Assembly: GCA_052035235.1 (NCBI GenBank)
Contig: JBPOHT010000030.1
Coordinates: 1 to 64,000 of the forward strand
Reading direction: 5' to 3'
DNA from: Solimonas_A sp052035235
GTDB taxonomy: Bacteria; Pseudomonadota; Gammaproteobacteria; Nevskiales; Nevskiaceae
DNA: 64,000 nt
Shown: positions 48,837-57,641 of the stretch, one piece after another
How the letters are laid out: the number at the start of each line of letters is the position of its first letter
Numbering within the stretch: the first letter of the stretch is position 1
Position numbers and translations under genes: made by a program
The notes under the pieces: generated by a model
Database searches by the model: none
What the model was told of the DNA's origin: nothing
What the model saw: the letters and a program-made list of their open reading frames with translations, nothing else

Positions 48837-50597
48837 TCAGCCGTCGTGCTCCGTCGCCTTGCCCTCGTTGTCCGCCACCACCGGCCGGCGGCAGGCCCCG
48901 AAGAGGTCCTCCTTGGCCTCGTAGGCGCGGGTCTTCACCGAGAACAGGCCCAGCAGGGTCGAGAACACAGCGTCATGGGAGCGCGGCAGCGCCGCCGCCT
49001 TGCCGATGCAGCCCAGGTCCACCCCCAGCACCTGCGGCGCCCCGCGGGAGAACCAGGCCACCATCGGCACCTGCTTCTGCTCCGGCGGCGCCAGCTGCCA
49101 CGGCAAGCCGTGCAGGTAGGTGCCGTTCTCGCCCAGGCTCTCGCCGTGGTCCGAGACATAGATCATCACCGAGTCCATCTGCCCCTGCCGGGATTCCAGG
49201 TTCCGTACCAGCTCCGACAGCACCTGGTCGGTGTAGACGATGGTGTTGTCATAGGCGTTGACGATCTCCTCGCGCGAGCAGCGCTGCACGTTGGCGTCGC
49301 GGCAGTCCGGCGTGAAGGCACGCGCCGACTCCGGATAGCGCTTGTAGTAGGCCGGGCCATGGCTGCCCTTGGTGTGCAGCACCAGCAGCTTCGCGCCGAC
49401 CGCCGGGTAGTGCTGCCCCAGGTCGCGCAGCAGGATGCCGTCATGGCACTCCCCGCCCTCGCAGAGCACCGGGTCCACCGCCGCGTCCAGCGACTCCATG
49501 CCCACGCGGCTGCAGACGTTCTGGCAGCCGGAATCGTTGTCGCGCCAGCCAATCTTCACGCCCACGCGCTTGAGCAGGTCCACCAGGTTTTCCTGCTTCT
49601 CCTCGCGCCCGCGGCTGAACGCCCCGCGGTCGTCGATGGAGAACATGCAGGGCACCGACTCCGCCGTATACGTGCCGCAGGCCGTCACATTGGGGAAATT
49701 CACCAGCCCGGGGATCTTCGCCAGCCGCGGCGTCGTCTCGCGGCCATAGCCGTTGAGCTGGAAGTTGGCCGCACGCGTGGTCTCGCCCACCACCAGCACC
49801 ACCAGCAGCGGCCGCGCCGAAACCGCTGCGCTGCGCACCGCATCGGTAGCGATCGGCTGCGGCGGCAGCCGGGGGCCCTGCGGCAGGATGTCCTGCACGT
49901 AGCGCTTCACCGAATGCAGCGGGAAGGTGGGGTTCACGTAGACACGCACATCGCGGTGGATGCGGCCCCAGATCATCAGCTCGTGCTGCTGCGGCAGGAA
50001 CACCGCCAGCAGCATCACCACCAGCGCACCGGCCAGCATCAGGCGCCGCAGCAACTCCGCTCCCGCGCCCTCCCAGCGCAGCGGCCAGCGCATCACCAGC
50101 CAGGCCGGCAGCAGCCCCTGCAGGGCCACGTGCAGGAACAGGCTGAACTGCAACAGGTCCGCCGCCTCATGGCGGTCCGTACGCGCCACGTTCACCAGCA
50201 TCGAGCGGTCGATCACCGTCCCGAAGCTGTCCATGAAATAGCTGCACACCGCCGCCGCCACCAGGAACACCACCAGCACCGGCTTCAGCGTGCGCCGCCA
50301 AGCCAGCAGGCACAGCGCCAGGCCCAGCAGCACCACCAGCGCCACCGCCACGCTGCCCATGATGCGCCACTCCTGCCACCCCGCCGGCGAAGGCAGCGAC
50401 CCCGCCACCGCCCGGAAGAAGGACAGGTTCTGCGTCAGGGCCAGGTAGGCCACCACCAGCATCAGCAGCGTGTTGGGCCCCACCTCGGGCAGCGCCAGGG
50501 ACAGCCCCCGGGGCCAGATCCGGTACAGCAGGCCCTGGCGGGACACGGCCTCCCCCTCTGCCCGGGCATGGGATACGGTCTTGGGCAGCGAGGACAT
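48837..50597 (-). CDS. eptA: phosphoethanolamine transferase EptA-like
   Basis: A 586-residue inner-membrane enzyme that transfers phosphoethanolamine to lipid A, lowering the negative charge of the outer membrane. Four to five transmembrane helices (residues 40-230) precede a periplasmic sulfatase-fold domain. That domain has VLVVGETTRAANFQLNGYGR, the nucleophile Thr in TACGTYTAESVPCMFS, and SDHGESLGENGTYLHGLPWQ. Paired cysteines (SGCQNVCSRVG, CEGGECH) match EptA disulfides. The gene often follows a PmrAB-type system; here no such pair is adjacent. Lipid A as target is family knowledge. Confidence 0.92.
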   Translation of the reverse strand: MSSLPKTVSHARAEGEAVSRQGLLYRIWPRGLSLALPEVGPNTLLMLVVAYLALTQNLSFFRAVAGSLPSPAGWQEWRIMGSVAVALVVLLGLALCLLAWRRTLKPVLVVFLVAAAVCSYFMDSFGTVIDRSMLVNVARTDRHEAADLLQFSLFLHVALQGLLPAWLVMRWPLRWEGAGAELLRRLMLAGALVVMLLAVFLPQQHELMIWGRIHRDVRVYVNPTFPLHSVKRYVQDILPQGPRLPPQPIATDAVRSAAVSARPLLVVLVVGETTRAANFQLNGYGRETTPRLAKIPGLVNFPNVTACGTYTAESVPCMFSIDDRGAFSRGREEKQENLVDLLKRVGVKIGWRDNDSGCQNVCSRVGMESLDAAVDPVLCEGGECHDGILLRDLGQHYPAVGAKLLVLHTKGSHGPAYYKRYPESARAFTPDCRDANVQRCSREEIVNAYDNTIVYTDQVLSELVRNLESRQGQMDSVMIYVSDHGESLGENGTYLHGLPWQLAPPEQKQVPMVAWFSRGAPQVLGVDLGCIGKAAALPRSHDAVFSTLLGLFSVKTRAYEAKEDLFGACRRPVVADNEGKATEHDG

Positions 50598-50738
50598 GCA
50601 GGCACCTGTGAAGAAGGGAGCCTGTACCTTAGTCGCCGCCGTGTAACCGTCATGTCAACGCCGGGGGCTTTGCCGCCAAGCGGGCCCCGACATGGGCACT
50701 TTTGTCTATGCGGGGCTAGTGCGCGTCCAGACAGCAGC

Positions 50739-51974
50739 TCACGGACCCTTGGCGCGATCCGCTCGAATGACTGCTTCCAAGGCCCTTGTATGAGTGTCGG
50801 GCAACGAATAAGCCTCCGGATGCCCGTAGAGAATGCCGCCACAGTTCGCGAGCAAGGCATCCTCCAGTTCATACAACGGGTACAGCAGCATATCGCCTCT
50901 CACGATCACTCCCAGCAGGTCTACCTTGGTCTCGAACTCCGGGATGTAGTCATAGTAAAGGTCCCACATCTCTGCCTGGCTGCGACGGAAGCCAAGATTC
51001 TCGATCTGCAACTCCCGGCGCAACGGAAGATAGAAGATATGCCGGCTGTGCTTGTTGTACGGCTGTGCACTCCTGCTCTTGCCTTCATCCCGCAGTTCTT
51101 CAATGGTGATCCAGGCCTTGTTCGACCACTGGCCTTTCAGGAGAAAGATGAGACTTCCACCGAGTTCGTGAACATCGCGCCCGGCGGTAAACAGCAGTTC
51201 CTTTCGCCCTTTGGCGTAGCGCAGGTAAACCTGCATCGGGGGGCCGGCGACCAGCTCGGCTCCTTCTGGAACCTGAGGCTCGAAATGGCAATCCTTGAAG
51301 GGAATGATATTGCGTGGCAGCGGTGCTGCCTCCGAAGACGGCGGCCCATCCCACATGTGCGGGTCGCGGTAGTGATCCGGCATCAGGCTGTAGTACTCGC
51401 CACAGTCCTTCAGCAAGGCATGCTGCAGCGCACGCAAGGGATACTCCTGCAGACGGCCGTCCACGCGGACCTTCAGAAGATCCGCCTCTTCCTTGTCCGG
51501 ATCGGACACATAGTGGAGCCCCTGGATGGCCAGCTTCCTGCCGGAAAAGCCGAGGTCCGCCGCCCGCAGTTCACGACGCAGAGGCAGGAACAATAGATGA
51601 ACGGTTCGGCGCGGGTCTCCAGAGGCATCGCGCCGGCGCTCGATTACCGTTATCCAAGGCCGGCCCTCGGATATCGTGGAAGCGCTGAGAAAGCTGCCTT
51701 CCAGGCGCACCGTGTCGGCGGCACCCGTAAAAAGCAATGCTCGGCTACCGTCGGTGTAGCGCACATACAGGCGCTGCCGAGACTTGCTGTCGATCTCAAA
51801 GCCGGCAATGCGGCGCTGCTCAACCCTGCAGTCCTGGAAGGTACCCATGCCCGGCGGCAGGCGATCCCACCCCCAGTACTCATCTATCCGCGCTTCAGCC
51901 GACCCAAGGCACAGCATGGCTGCCAGAAGCCCAGCCAGCATCATGCCTGGTCTCATCCACCATGCCATCGCCAT
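50739..51974 (-). CDS. secreted protein with two tandem repeats
   Basis: A 411-residue protein with a signal peptide (GMMLAGLLAAMLCLGSAEA). The mature part holds two related modules. Module one (about 48-195) has DCRVEQRRIAGFEIDSKSRQ, LYVRYTDGSRALLFTGAADT and LFLPLRRELRAADLGFSGRK. Module two (about 225-385) has DCHFEPQVPEGAELVAGPPM, VYLRYAKGRKELLFTAGRDV and FYLPLRRELQIENLGFRRSQ. Each ends in an LxxALLxDCG-like segment. I recognise no family; the repeat is a clear internal duplication. The protein is predicted periplasmic or secreted. Confidence 0.8.
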   Translation of the reverse strand: MAMAWWMRPGMMLAGLLAAMLCLGSAEARIDEYWGWDRLPPGMGTFQDCRVEQRRIAGFEIDSKSRQRLYVRYTDGSRALLFTGAADTVRLEGSFLSASTISEGRPWITVIERRRDASGDPRRTVHLLFLPLRRELRAADLGFSGRKLAIQGLHYVSDPDKEEADLLKVRVDGRLQEYPLRALQHALLKDCGEYYSLMPDHYRDPHMWDGPPSSEAAPLPRNIIPFKDCHFEPQVPEGAELVAGPPMQVYLRYAKGRKELLFTAGRDVHELGGSLIFLLKGQWSNKAWITIEELRDEGKSRSAQPYNKHSRHIFYLPLRRELQIENLGFRRSQAEMWDLYYDYIPEFETKVDLLGVIVRGDMLLYPLYELEDALLANCGGILYGHPEAYSLPDTHTRALEAVIRADRAKGP

Positions 51975-52087
51975 CCTCCCAGGGGTTCACATGCCTTGCC
52001 GCTTTCACCTACTTCAGCACAGTCATGTGCAGAAACTGTGCAAGGCGGCGTCCTGTCCGCAGCGATAACGGCACGCCCTTCAAAGCC

Positions 52088-52333
52088 TCAGGGCTGTACC
52101 TTGACTAATCGAGTCGCACGAACCGCCACAAGCCCTCCGAGAACGGTACCCAGAATCATGGCGTAAGGGGACAAGATGACCACCGCAAGGCCCAGCCAAT
52201 TGCTGTATTCGCCATCCATATCCGGCTCTGCAAGCGAGAAGACGCCAAGGAAAAGTGCAACAACCAGCAGGACCGCAGCGCCGCAGGCGCTTAACAGCAC
52301 CGTGAGCATTCGGAGGATCGCCGTGGATGTCAT
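52088..52333 (-). CDS. small two-helix membrane protein
   Basis: An 81-residue protein with two transmembrane segments (AILRMLTVLLSACGAAVLLV and LGLAVVILSPYAMILGTVL) and a short acidic loop (AEPDMDGEYSN). ATG 52333 overlaps the upstream gene's stop by four bases, and AGGGGG lies upstream. It is probably part of a pair with the next gene. Function unknown. Confidence 0.65.
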   Translation of the reverse strand: MTSTAILRMLTVLLSACGAAVLLVVALFLGVFSLAEPDMDGEYSNWLGLAVVILSPYAMILGTVLGGLVAVRATRLVKVQP

Positions 52334-52731
52334 ACGCCGCCCCCTTTTCCACTGGCGCGCCGCCACGCGCCCAGCGACGCGCGAATCGCCAGGTAAGGAA
52401 CCAGGATCAACCACGCCAGCATGCAGAGCGACCAGGATCGGACATATACCAACCACCAATCCGAATCTCCGTCCTCCCAGTCCCCCTTCGCAAGGCTCAG
52501 GTAGTCACCACGCAGCCACCAGGGTTCAGGCTTTCCGGGGTTCTCTCGCTGCCAGGCATTGTTTTCCCCGCCGCCAAAGCGGGGCGCCAGCATGGGCCAT
52601 GGCTTGATGACGAGTTCGAAACCGAATCCGCCTTGCTGGTGTACCAGTCCCGTCCACAGATGGAAAGCCGTGATCACCACCAGCAGCCACATTGCTGAAC
52701 GGCCGATACACCTCCGCGATACCTGCCGCAT
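52330..52731 (-). CDS. membrane protein of unknown function
   Basis: A 133-residue protein with an N-terminal transmembrane helix (SAMWLLVVITAFHLWTGLVH). A Trp- and Gly-rich extracytoplasmic loop follows (WPMLAPRFGGGENNAWQREN). A second helix (SLCMLAWLILVPYLAIRASL) comes near the C-terminus. ATG 52731 has a GGGGGG run at good spacing. It is translationally coupled to the following small membrane gene. I recognise no family. Confidence 0.65.
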   Translation of the reverse strand: MRQVSRRCIGRSAMWLLVVITAFHLWTGLVHQQGGFGFELVIKPWPMLAPRFGGGENNAWQRENPGKPEPWWLRGDYLSLAKGDWEDGDSDWWLVYVRSWSLCMLAWLILVPYLAIRASLGAWRRASGKGGGV

Positions 52732-52921
52732 GTAAGCCCCCCAAGACACGGCCTTCTGGCCGCCGACTCACTATCTGCCGTCACCGTGCAGAAGCCGTGC
52801 AGGAGTCGAGGAGATTCTTCGCAACCCTGGCCAGGGTGTGCAATGCGATGCGGCTTTGTCCTTATTCATTACTAGGACATCATCTCCGGCGTGGCGCGCA
52901 TGGTTCGAATAATCAGGAGAG

Positions 52922-52955
52922 TCAAAAAAGAAACCCCGCCGGAAAGCGGGGTTTC
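52922..52955 (-). terminator. strong rho-independent terminator
   Basis: The stem GAAACCCCGC / GCGGGGTTTC with a six-base loop is followed on the minus strand by CTTTTTTG. It ends the gene at 53008-53457. Confidence 0.9.
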
Positions 52956-53007
52956 GAAATGGAGCGTCGATGAAGTTTCGTTGTCGTACTCGCCCCCAAG
53001 GCGATTA

Positions 53008-53457
53008 CTATCGAGGTGCCATTGGAGGCAGTGCGAGCAAGGCATCGCATTTTTCTTCACAGACGAACCGTTCCATAGGCCTGTCGTCCATCCTGAGTGT
53101 TGCCGACCCCGAGGCGAGTATCTCCAGCTCGGCACGATGCCCCTTGGTCGTCAGGATTGCGCGTACGTAGCAGGGCGCCCCATCGAAGCGGTCGTGCAGT
53201 TCTGCGGCACTCACGGGGCGTGCCTGCTCCAGGAAGCGACGCAAGGCGCTTTCAGAAAGGGAAAAGCCGTGGCAAAGCCTGGCAGCCGCCTCGTCGCCTG
53301 GTGTGGTTCCGGCGACGATTTCCGAAACACGATAGCTTGAGCCCAAAAGGCGCCTGGAGTCCTTGTCGGAAACTCCATCTGCGAAGCAAACCGCCGCGGG
53401 CAGCATCGACACGATAGCGAAGGCCAAGGCAGTCTTTATGTCTCTATGAGTGGACAA
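53008..53457 (-). CDS. secreted hypothetical protein
   Basis: About 149 residues from a TTG at 53457, chosen because AGGGG lies 8 bases upstream and a clean signal peptide then follows (DIKTALAFAIVSMLPAAVCF, cleaved after Ala). Longer in-frame starts exist up to 53538 but lack ribosome binding sites. The mature protein has four cysteines (LCHGF, APCYV, VCEEKC), suggesting disulfides in the periplasm. I recognise no domain. It ends in a strong terminator. Confidence 0.7.
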   Translation of the reverse strand: MSTHRDIKTALAFAIVSMLPAAVCFADGVSDKDSRRLLGSSYRVSEIVAGTTPGDEAAARLCHGFSLSESALRRFLEQARPVSAAELHDRFDGAPCYVRAILTTKGHRAELEILASGSATLRMDDRPMERFVCEEKCDALLALPPMAPR

Positions 53458-53735
53458 ACCCTCGCCCCTTATCTCACTTCCCAAAAACCACAAAGAATTT
53501 TCATCCGCATCATCACTCTTACGCATAAGGCCACACATCGATTTCAGCGCCTAAACGAATATGCGGGTATCTAGAAAATACTATCCACGGTATTCAAGTC
53601 ATGGCCAGGGTGATCTGTTTCACTGACCGACCTGAATATATCCCAAGATATTCTCTGATTTTTAAAGAGGAATTTTCAAGGGAACTTTACCCGGAATGCG
53701 AAGCGCCCCAGATCATGGATTCCCTTTTAGCCCTG

Positions 53736-54125
53736 TTATCGCTGTAACGCCAGCCGTCCTTTCAGTTGGCGGATGCCATCTGCGGAGAGCACCAGGCCGA
53801 CCGGGTGGCTGGGATTTATCACCAGATCAATGCCTTCAGGCATGCCTCCAAGCAACCAACCCATTCGGATCTCCAAGCAGTACTTGGCCGACTCCGTGAA
53901 CGTAGCGCCAATACGTGTGCGCTCCGTAAATATGGCCAACTGAGAAACCCCTTCACGCTCATAGAATAGGGGCTGCAACCCTCGTCCATCGGCTTGTACA
54001 GGCGTAAGACTGGGGACATAGACGAGTGCTTCCATCAATCCTTCCAGCAACGCCTCAGTAGATTGCCTGCCCTGCTGTGCATCCATCAGAAGGCGCTCCA
54101 CTTCATTGAGCGGAGAAAAACTCAT
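53736..54125 (-). CDS. SseB-like N-terminal domain protein, candidate immunity protein
   Basis: A 129-residue protein with the SseB N-terminal fold. The conserved positions are in VERLLMDAQQGRQSTEALLE, ALVYVPSLTPVQADGRGLQP, LFYEREGVSQLAIFTERTRI and GWLLGGMPEGIDLVINPSHP. The family occurs in type III secretion loci and as small stand-alone proteins, some near toxin genes. Here it follows a zinc-ribbon gene and a large toxin-like protein, and its start overlaps the upstream stop (ATGA). An immunity role is inference from position. Confidence 0.75.
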   Translation of the reverse strand: MSFSPLNEVERLLMDAQQGRQSTEALLEGLMEALVYVPSLTPVQADGRGLQPLFYEREGVSQLAIFTERTRIGATFTESAKYCLEIRMGWLLGGMPEGIDLVINPSHPVGLVLSADGIRQLKGRLALQR

Positions 54126-54367
54126 CGACCAATCTCCTTCTTTTTCTCATCAAAAGCCAAGAAAGCCTCGGCGTAATTTTTTCGCGCCTCTTCTATTGAG
54201 ATCGTACAGGCATATCGCTCGAGTTCCTCCCAATAGGAGCCACAAGCAGCGCATGTGTACAGGCGCGAGTGCAGATACACGTTTTCCGCCACCAGGCGCG
54301 GCCTCTCCCCTCGCTCCCATTGCCCCCTGCAAATCGAGCATCCCATGTCCATCCAATTTTTTTCCAT
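54122..54367 (-). CDS. small zinc-ribbon protein
   Basis: An 81-residue protein with two CxxC pairs (GCSICRGQWERG and TCAACGSYWEEL) about 25 residues apart, forming a zinc ribbon. A helical, Lys/Glu-rich tail follows. It is translationally coupled to the SseB-like gene and follows the 504-residue toxin-like gene by four bases. It could be part of an immunity pair or a small regulator. I do not recognise a specific family. Confidence 0.7.
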   Translation of the reverse strand: MEKNWMDMGCSICRGQWERGERPRLVAENVYLHSRLYTCAACGSYWEELERYACTISIEEARKNYAEAFLAFDEKKKEIGR

Positions 54368-54370
54368 GTC

Positions 54371-55885
54371 TCAGTACCTCCGCAGAGGGATCCATTCACC
54401 CTCTTCTCCAAGCTGAAATAGCACGGATCCTCTAGGCATCGGCGTGCCTCCGGGCGTAACCATCTCTCGGACAGGATTCAGAAGATAACCTCCATTGAAG
54501 CCTTCGGTACGCACCGCCGTTTTCCCGCCCCGAAGGTAGTGCGGCCAGCCCCCGGCATCTGAGGAGGTCGGAACCCTGGCATGCAGTCCTTCACTGGGAA
54601 AGCTGATCCCAAAGATGTCGTTGAAAAGATCACTCTTGCCGAGCCAAGCACTTTCAGCGGAAGGCGCCCTGCCCGTCATACGGGCTGCATCGCTGGAATT
54701 CCTGATCTGCGCAGAGTCCTCTACCGGCATGAAGAAAAATGGCCGGCCAGAGGGAGATCCAAGTACTACCTTGGCCCCTTCATAGTATTGCAGATTGTCC
54801 GAGCCGAAGAACGCCACGCCATAGTCCTTAGCTGGCCCTTTGACACTTATAGTTCTTCCGGCTCCAGCACCTTCAGCCGGCGCCAACGGTGTTGGCGCTG
54901 CTCGACGATCCGAAGATGAGCCTCCCCGCCCATCTACGGTGGCCCTGAACATCGCTGGAGGAGCGACGGCAAGACCTGTCGACAAGGCAGCGTAACCGAT
55001 TCGCTGCAGCGCCTCTTCTAGCGTAGTTTCGTCACCGAGCACGCCCGCATCATAGGATTCCTGTATTGCCTGGCTTACGCCCCCCTCGACCGCACTCGCA
55101 GAAATACCCAGGGCCACGCGCGCCCTCCCGCGTGAAGCAAATTTCCGGATAGCTGTCGGCAAGCTCTTGCTCGCGAGAAGGCTCCCTAATGGCAAGGTCA
55201 GTAGTGCGGCGGCCGGTCGGCCAAGGGCAAACTGCGCAGCGGCAACGGGAACAGCTCGCCTGAAAGCACCGTCCGCACCCAAATCCCTATCCATGCCATC
55301 AGCCACCAATCCCCCGGCGGCCGGCAGCGTCATCGCCGTTGCTGCCGCTCCGGGGCTTCGCAACGCCAAGCCCAAGCCCAGAGCGGGTGCCATCTGGACA
55401 CCCGCAGTCCCGAGGTCATATGTGAAGCCGGCCAGTGCGCCCTTCGGACGATCCGCTTGTATGCGCTGATTCAGCGCAGCCAATTCCTCACGGGTTTCGT
55501 CTGCATAGCGCTGCGCTGCTTCATTCCGATAATCAAAAGATGCGGGAGACAGATTTCGCATGGAGTCCGACACCGGAGTAGCCCTGAAGGATGCTCTTGG
55601 CCCTGCAAGTGCTCGGATGGTGAGCAGCGCCGGAGATGCCAATCCCATCGACAGCATGGAGTCCAAGGACCCCGTAACGGCCTTCACGGGTTCCGCAAGC
55701 ATCTGCTCTCCAAGAAACTTGGCTTGGCCTAGCATCGCCACGCCCGAAAGACCCAGGCCTCGCCAGGTTGACCGTCCGCCAGCCTCCTTCGTCTCGCCTT
55801 TTCCTAGGCTGCGAAACTTTTTCTCAATCCATCCATCGCTGCCAACCTGCATGGTCGAAAGATCCTTCTCGTCCGAACTCTTCAT
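54371..55885 (-). CDS. phage-encoded large protein with toxin-like C-terminus
   Basis: A 504-residue protein. The N-terminal 50 residues are polar and charged. Residues about 60-310 are Ala/Gly/Leu-rich with several hydrophobic stretches (GLALRSPGAAATAMTLPAAG, then LGRPAAALLTLPLGSLLASK), as in internal virion or membrane-crossing proteins. From about 345 a compact, AT-richer domain follows, ending GGKTAVRTEGFNGGYLLNPV, REMVTPGGTPMPRGSVLFQL. It is followed by two small genes that could be immunity proteins. I cannot name the C-terminal domain; polymorphic-toxin cargo is an inference. Confidence 0.7.
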   Translation of the reverse strand: MKSSDEKDLSTMQVGSDGWIEKKFRSLGKGETKEAGGRSTWRGLGLSGVAMLGQAKFLGEQMLAEPVKAVTGSLDSMLSMGLASPALLTIRALAGPRASFRATPVSDSMRNLSPASFDYRNEAAQRYADETREELAALNQRIQADRPKGALAGFTYDLGTAGVQMAPALGLGLALRSPGAAATAMTLPAAGGLVADGMDRDLGADGAFRRAVPVAAAQFALGRPAAALLTLPLGSLLASKSLPTAIRKFASRGRARVALGISASAVEGGVSQAIQESYDAGVLGDETTLEEALQRIGYAALSTGLAVAPPAMFRATVDGRGGSSSDRRAAPTPLAPAEGAGAGRTISVKGPAKDYGVAFFGSDNLQYYEGAKVVLGSPSGRPFFFMPVEDSAQIRNSSDAARMTGRAPSAESAWLGKSDLFNDIFGISFPSEGLHARVPTSSDAGGWPHYLRGGKTAVRTEGFNGGYLLNPVREMVTPGGTPMPRGSVLFQLGEEGEWIPLRRY

Positions 55886-56268
55886 GGCAGGTAGTCTTCC
55901 CAGGCACTCCCCAGGTATCCTGCTCCGAAGTATCCGCCGGAATCCGGCCGGCCCATGGGGAGCTCAAGCCTCGGGGAAGGTTGATTTTCCCGCCGAATGC
56001 GTCGCCGCTCTTCGACGGATCCAAGGTCGCCATTCAAATCAGTCGGATTTCTCTGAAGTCGCTCGTTCGCAGCCAGCGAACCCGCCTGTTCTTCCTCCAT
56101 GGCTCGCAGCCGCAGCCCATAAACCTGCTGCCGGTACGCATCTTCCCGTGCCTCACGCTCGCGTCGATAACCACGCTCCTCATCCGCTCGCTGCAGGCGG
56201 TCCACGAAGTCGAAGCCGCTCATGAAGCCATCCATGAATCCGGCGGCACGAAAACCGCCGCGGCTCAT
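55882..56268 (-). CDS. small phage protein with FMxGF motif
   Basis: A 128-residue, charged, mainly helical protein (MSRGGFRAAGFMDGFMSGFD...). The middle is Arg/Glu-rich (QRADEERGYRREREAREDAY). The N-terminal FMDGFMSGFDFVDRLQRA is very similar to residues 12-28 of the toxin at 62633-63562 (FMKDFLHGYGFALDLQKS). It overlaps the next gene's start by four bases. It is probably a minor virion or assembly protein; the shared motif may be a loading or docking signal. Confidence 0.7.
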   Translation of the reverse strand: MSRGGFRAAGFMDGFMSGFDFVDRLQRADEERGYRREREAREDAYRQQVYGLRLRAMEEEQAGSLAANERLQRNPTDLNGDLGSVEERRRIRRENQPSPRLELPMGRPDSGGYFGAGYLGSAWEDYLP

Positions 56269-56804
56269 CGGGCAGCTCCCGGCAGGCCGCGCAGTGCCGT
56301 CGCCCGCGACGCCGGGCTTTGCAGCAGGCCCAGCACCTGGGCGCGGCCGCCGGCGCGTTCGATGCCGGCGGCGAGCATGGCGGCGCCACGCAGGCGGTCG
56401 CGCACGCGTCGCAGGGGGATGCGCAGCACCTCGTCGGTGTCGGCGGAACTGCGGCCGCGCGTCACCGGGGCGCGGTAGTCGTACTCGCTGCCGTCCGGGC
56501 GGCGGGCGCGGATGTCCAGCTCCAGGATCACCGCGTCATCGTCCAGGTAGGCGGCCACCAGGCGCTTGGCGGTGATGACGCCTCCGTCGCGCAGGCGCTC
56601 GCCCAGGCCCTGGCGGAGCTCGCGGGCGAACAGGCGGTTGGCGAAGGCATACAGATCGGCGCCGCTGAGGCCGGCGGTGTCGCCGCCGTCGTTGAGCGCG
56701 GCGTCGTAGCGCAGCGCGGCCTGGCGGAAGGCCGCATCATCGAATTGCGCCGCAAAGTCGCCGTTCAGGAAGGCGGCGGCGCGTTGGGCTCGTGTATCGT
56801 TCAT
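56265..56804 (-). CDS. phage structural or assembly protein
   Basis: A 179-residue protein with an N-terminal helical part (MNDTRAQRAAAFLNGDFAAQ). The second part has GVITAKRLVAAYLDDDAVIL, ELDIRARRPDGSEYDYRAPV and DEVLRIPLRRVRDRLRGA. GC content is high and fits the phage block. It overlaps its downstream neighbour by four bases. I recognise no family; it is likely a tail or internal virion component. Confidence 0.65.
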   Translation of the reverse strand: MNDTRAQRAAAFLNGDFAAQFDDAAFRQAALRYDAALNDGGDTAGLSGADLYAFANRLFARELRQGLGERLRDGGVITAKRLVAAYLDDDAVILELDIRARRPDGSEYDYRAPVTRGRSSADTDEVLRIPLRRVRDRLRGAAMLAAGIERAGGRAQVLGLLQSPASRATALRGLPGAAR

Positions 56805-56816
56805 GGTTTGTCTCCT

Positions 56817-57104
56817 TCAGAAAAGTTCGCCGACCAGCAGGCCGATGCCGGCGCCCACCAGCGCGCCGACCGGCCCCAGGACCATGCCGCTGCTGGCACC
56901 CGCAGCCGCGCCGCTGGCGGAAGACAGGCCGATGGCGGCGCCCAGGCCCGCGCCCGTGCCCACCATCTGCGTACGCATCTGGCTCTCCGCTGCCTTGAGT
57001 GCGCTGCGGGTGGAATTCTGTGTCTCCTCGCGCGCCGCGGCCGCTCCCCAGAGCTGGCCCGTTTCGTTCTTGGCGGCCATCGCCGTGCCGAGCAGGCCGC
57101 TCAT
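56817..57104 (-). CDS. glycine-zipper protein
   Basis: A 95-residue protein with a polar N-terminal half and a C-terminal glycine-zipper-like hydrophobic region (GTGAGLGAAIGLSSASGAAA, then GASSGMVLGPVGALVGAGIG, LLVGELF). Such zippers insert in membranes. In a phage block this suggests an internal virion or lysis-related protein. ATG 57104 overlaps the upstream stop by four bases. Confidence 0.65.
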   Translation of the reverse strand: MSGLLGTAMAAKNETGQLWGAAAAREETQNSTRSALKAAESQMRTQMVGTGAGLGAAIGLSSASGAAAGASSGMVLGPVGALVGAGIGLLVGELF

Positions 57105-57556
57105 TGCGCACCACCCAGGCCGTAGCGCGGAGCACCGCCGGTCATGATCCGGGCGTTGCGGTCGTGGAAGCTGCGGTTGGCGCGGTTGGCGGCATTGACG
57201 TCCGCCAGCCCCTGCGCAAGGCCCTGGCGCCGCGTGATCGCCGCCTGCTGCGGCGCCGACAGGTTCAGGCCCTGGCCGGCCATGCGCTCGCGCAGCGCCT
57301 CGCCGCTCTGGCGGAAGCTGCGCGCCACCGCATCACGTGCGGACTGCACGCTGTTGGCGCGCAGCTCGGGGTTGTCGTACATCCAGATCAGCCGGTCCTC
57401 GATCGGCCGGATCTGCTCCTTGTAGCGCTCGAAGTCGGCGCGGCGGATCGCTGCCTGCGTATCGCTGGCGTAGTGCTTGCCGCGCGAGACGCCCAGCGCG
57501 TTGCGGTAGCCGGGCTGTGCCTCGGGGGCCTCGAGTGAGGCGGGAATGACGAACAT
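57101..57556 (-). CDS. phage protein, probable internal virion protein
   Basis: A 151-residue, helical, Arg/Gln-rich protein. Segments include AIRRADFERYKEQIRPIEDR, LIWMYDNPELRANSVQSARD and AAITRRQGLAQGLADVNAAN. Similar short helical proteins occur among podovirus-type internal virion genes. ATG 57556 is preceded by CAGGAG. It is coupled to the glycine-zipper gene. Exact role unknown. Confidence 0.65.
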   Translation of the reverse strand: MFVIPASLEAPEAQPGYRNALGVSRGKHYASDTQAAIRRADFERYKEQIRPIEDRLIWMYDNPELRANSVQSARDAVARSFRQSGEALRERMAGQGLNLSAPQQAAITRRQGLAQGLADVNAANRANRSFHDRNARIMTGGAPRYGLGGAQ

Positions 57557-57641
57557 GGAAACTCCTGTAGTGATATTTCTGGGGCATCTCCTGCAGGCAG
57601 GAGATGGATAAGCTGCGGTTGGGGCGTGGGCAGGCGGGGGA

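Noticed and set aside
50598..50738. Possible PmrA or PhoB box upstream of eptA
   Set aside because: Only a weak TGTAACCGTCATGTC-like half site is present and the sigma-70 spacing is poor, so no site is called.
48846..51596. Plus-strand frame of 916 codons across eptA and the repeat protein
   Set aside because: It spans two real minus-strand genes and shows His/Gln/Arg-rich, shadow-type composition with no start signal.
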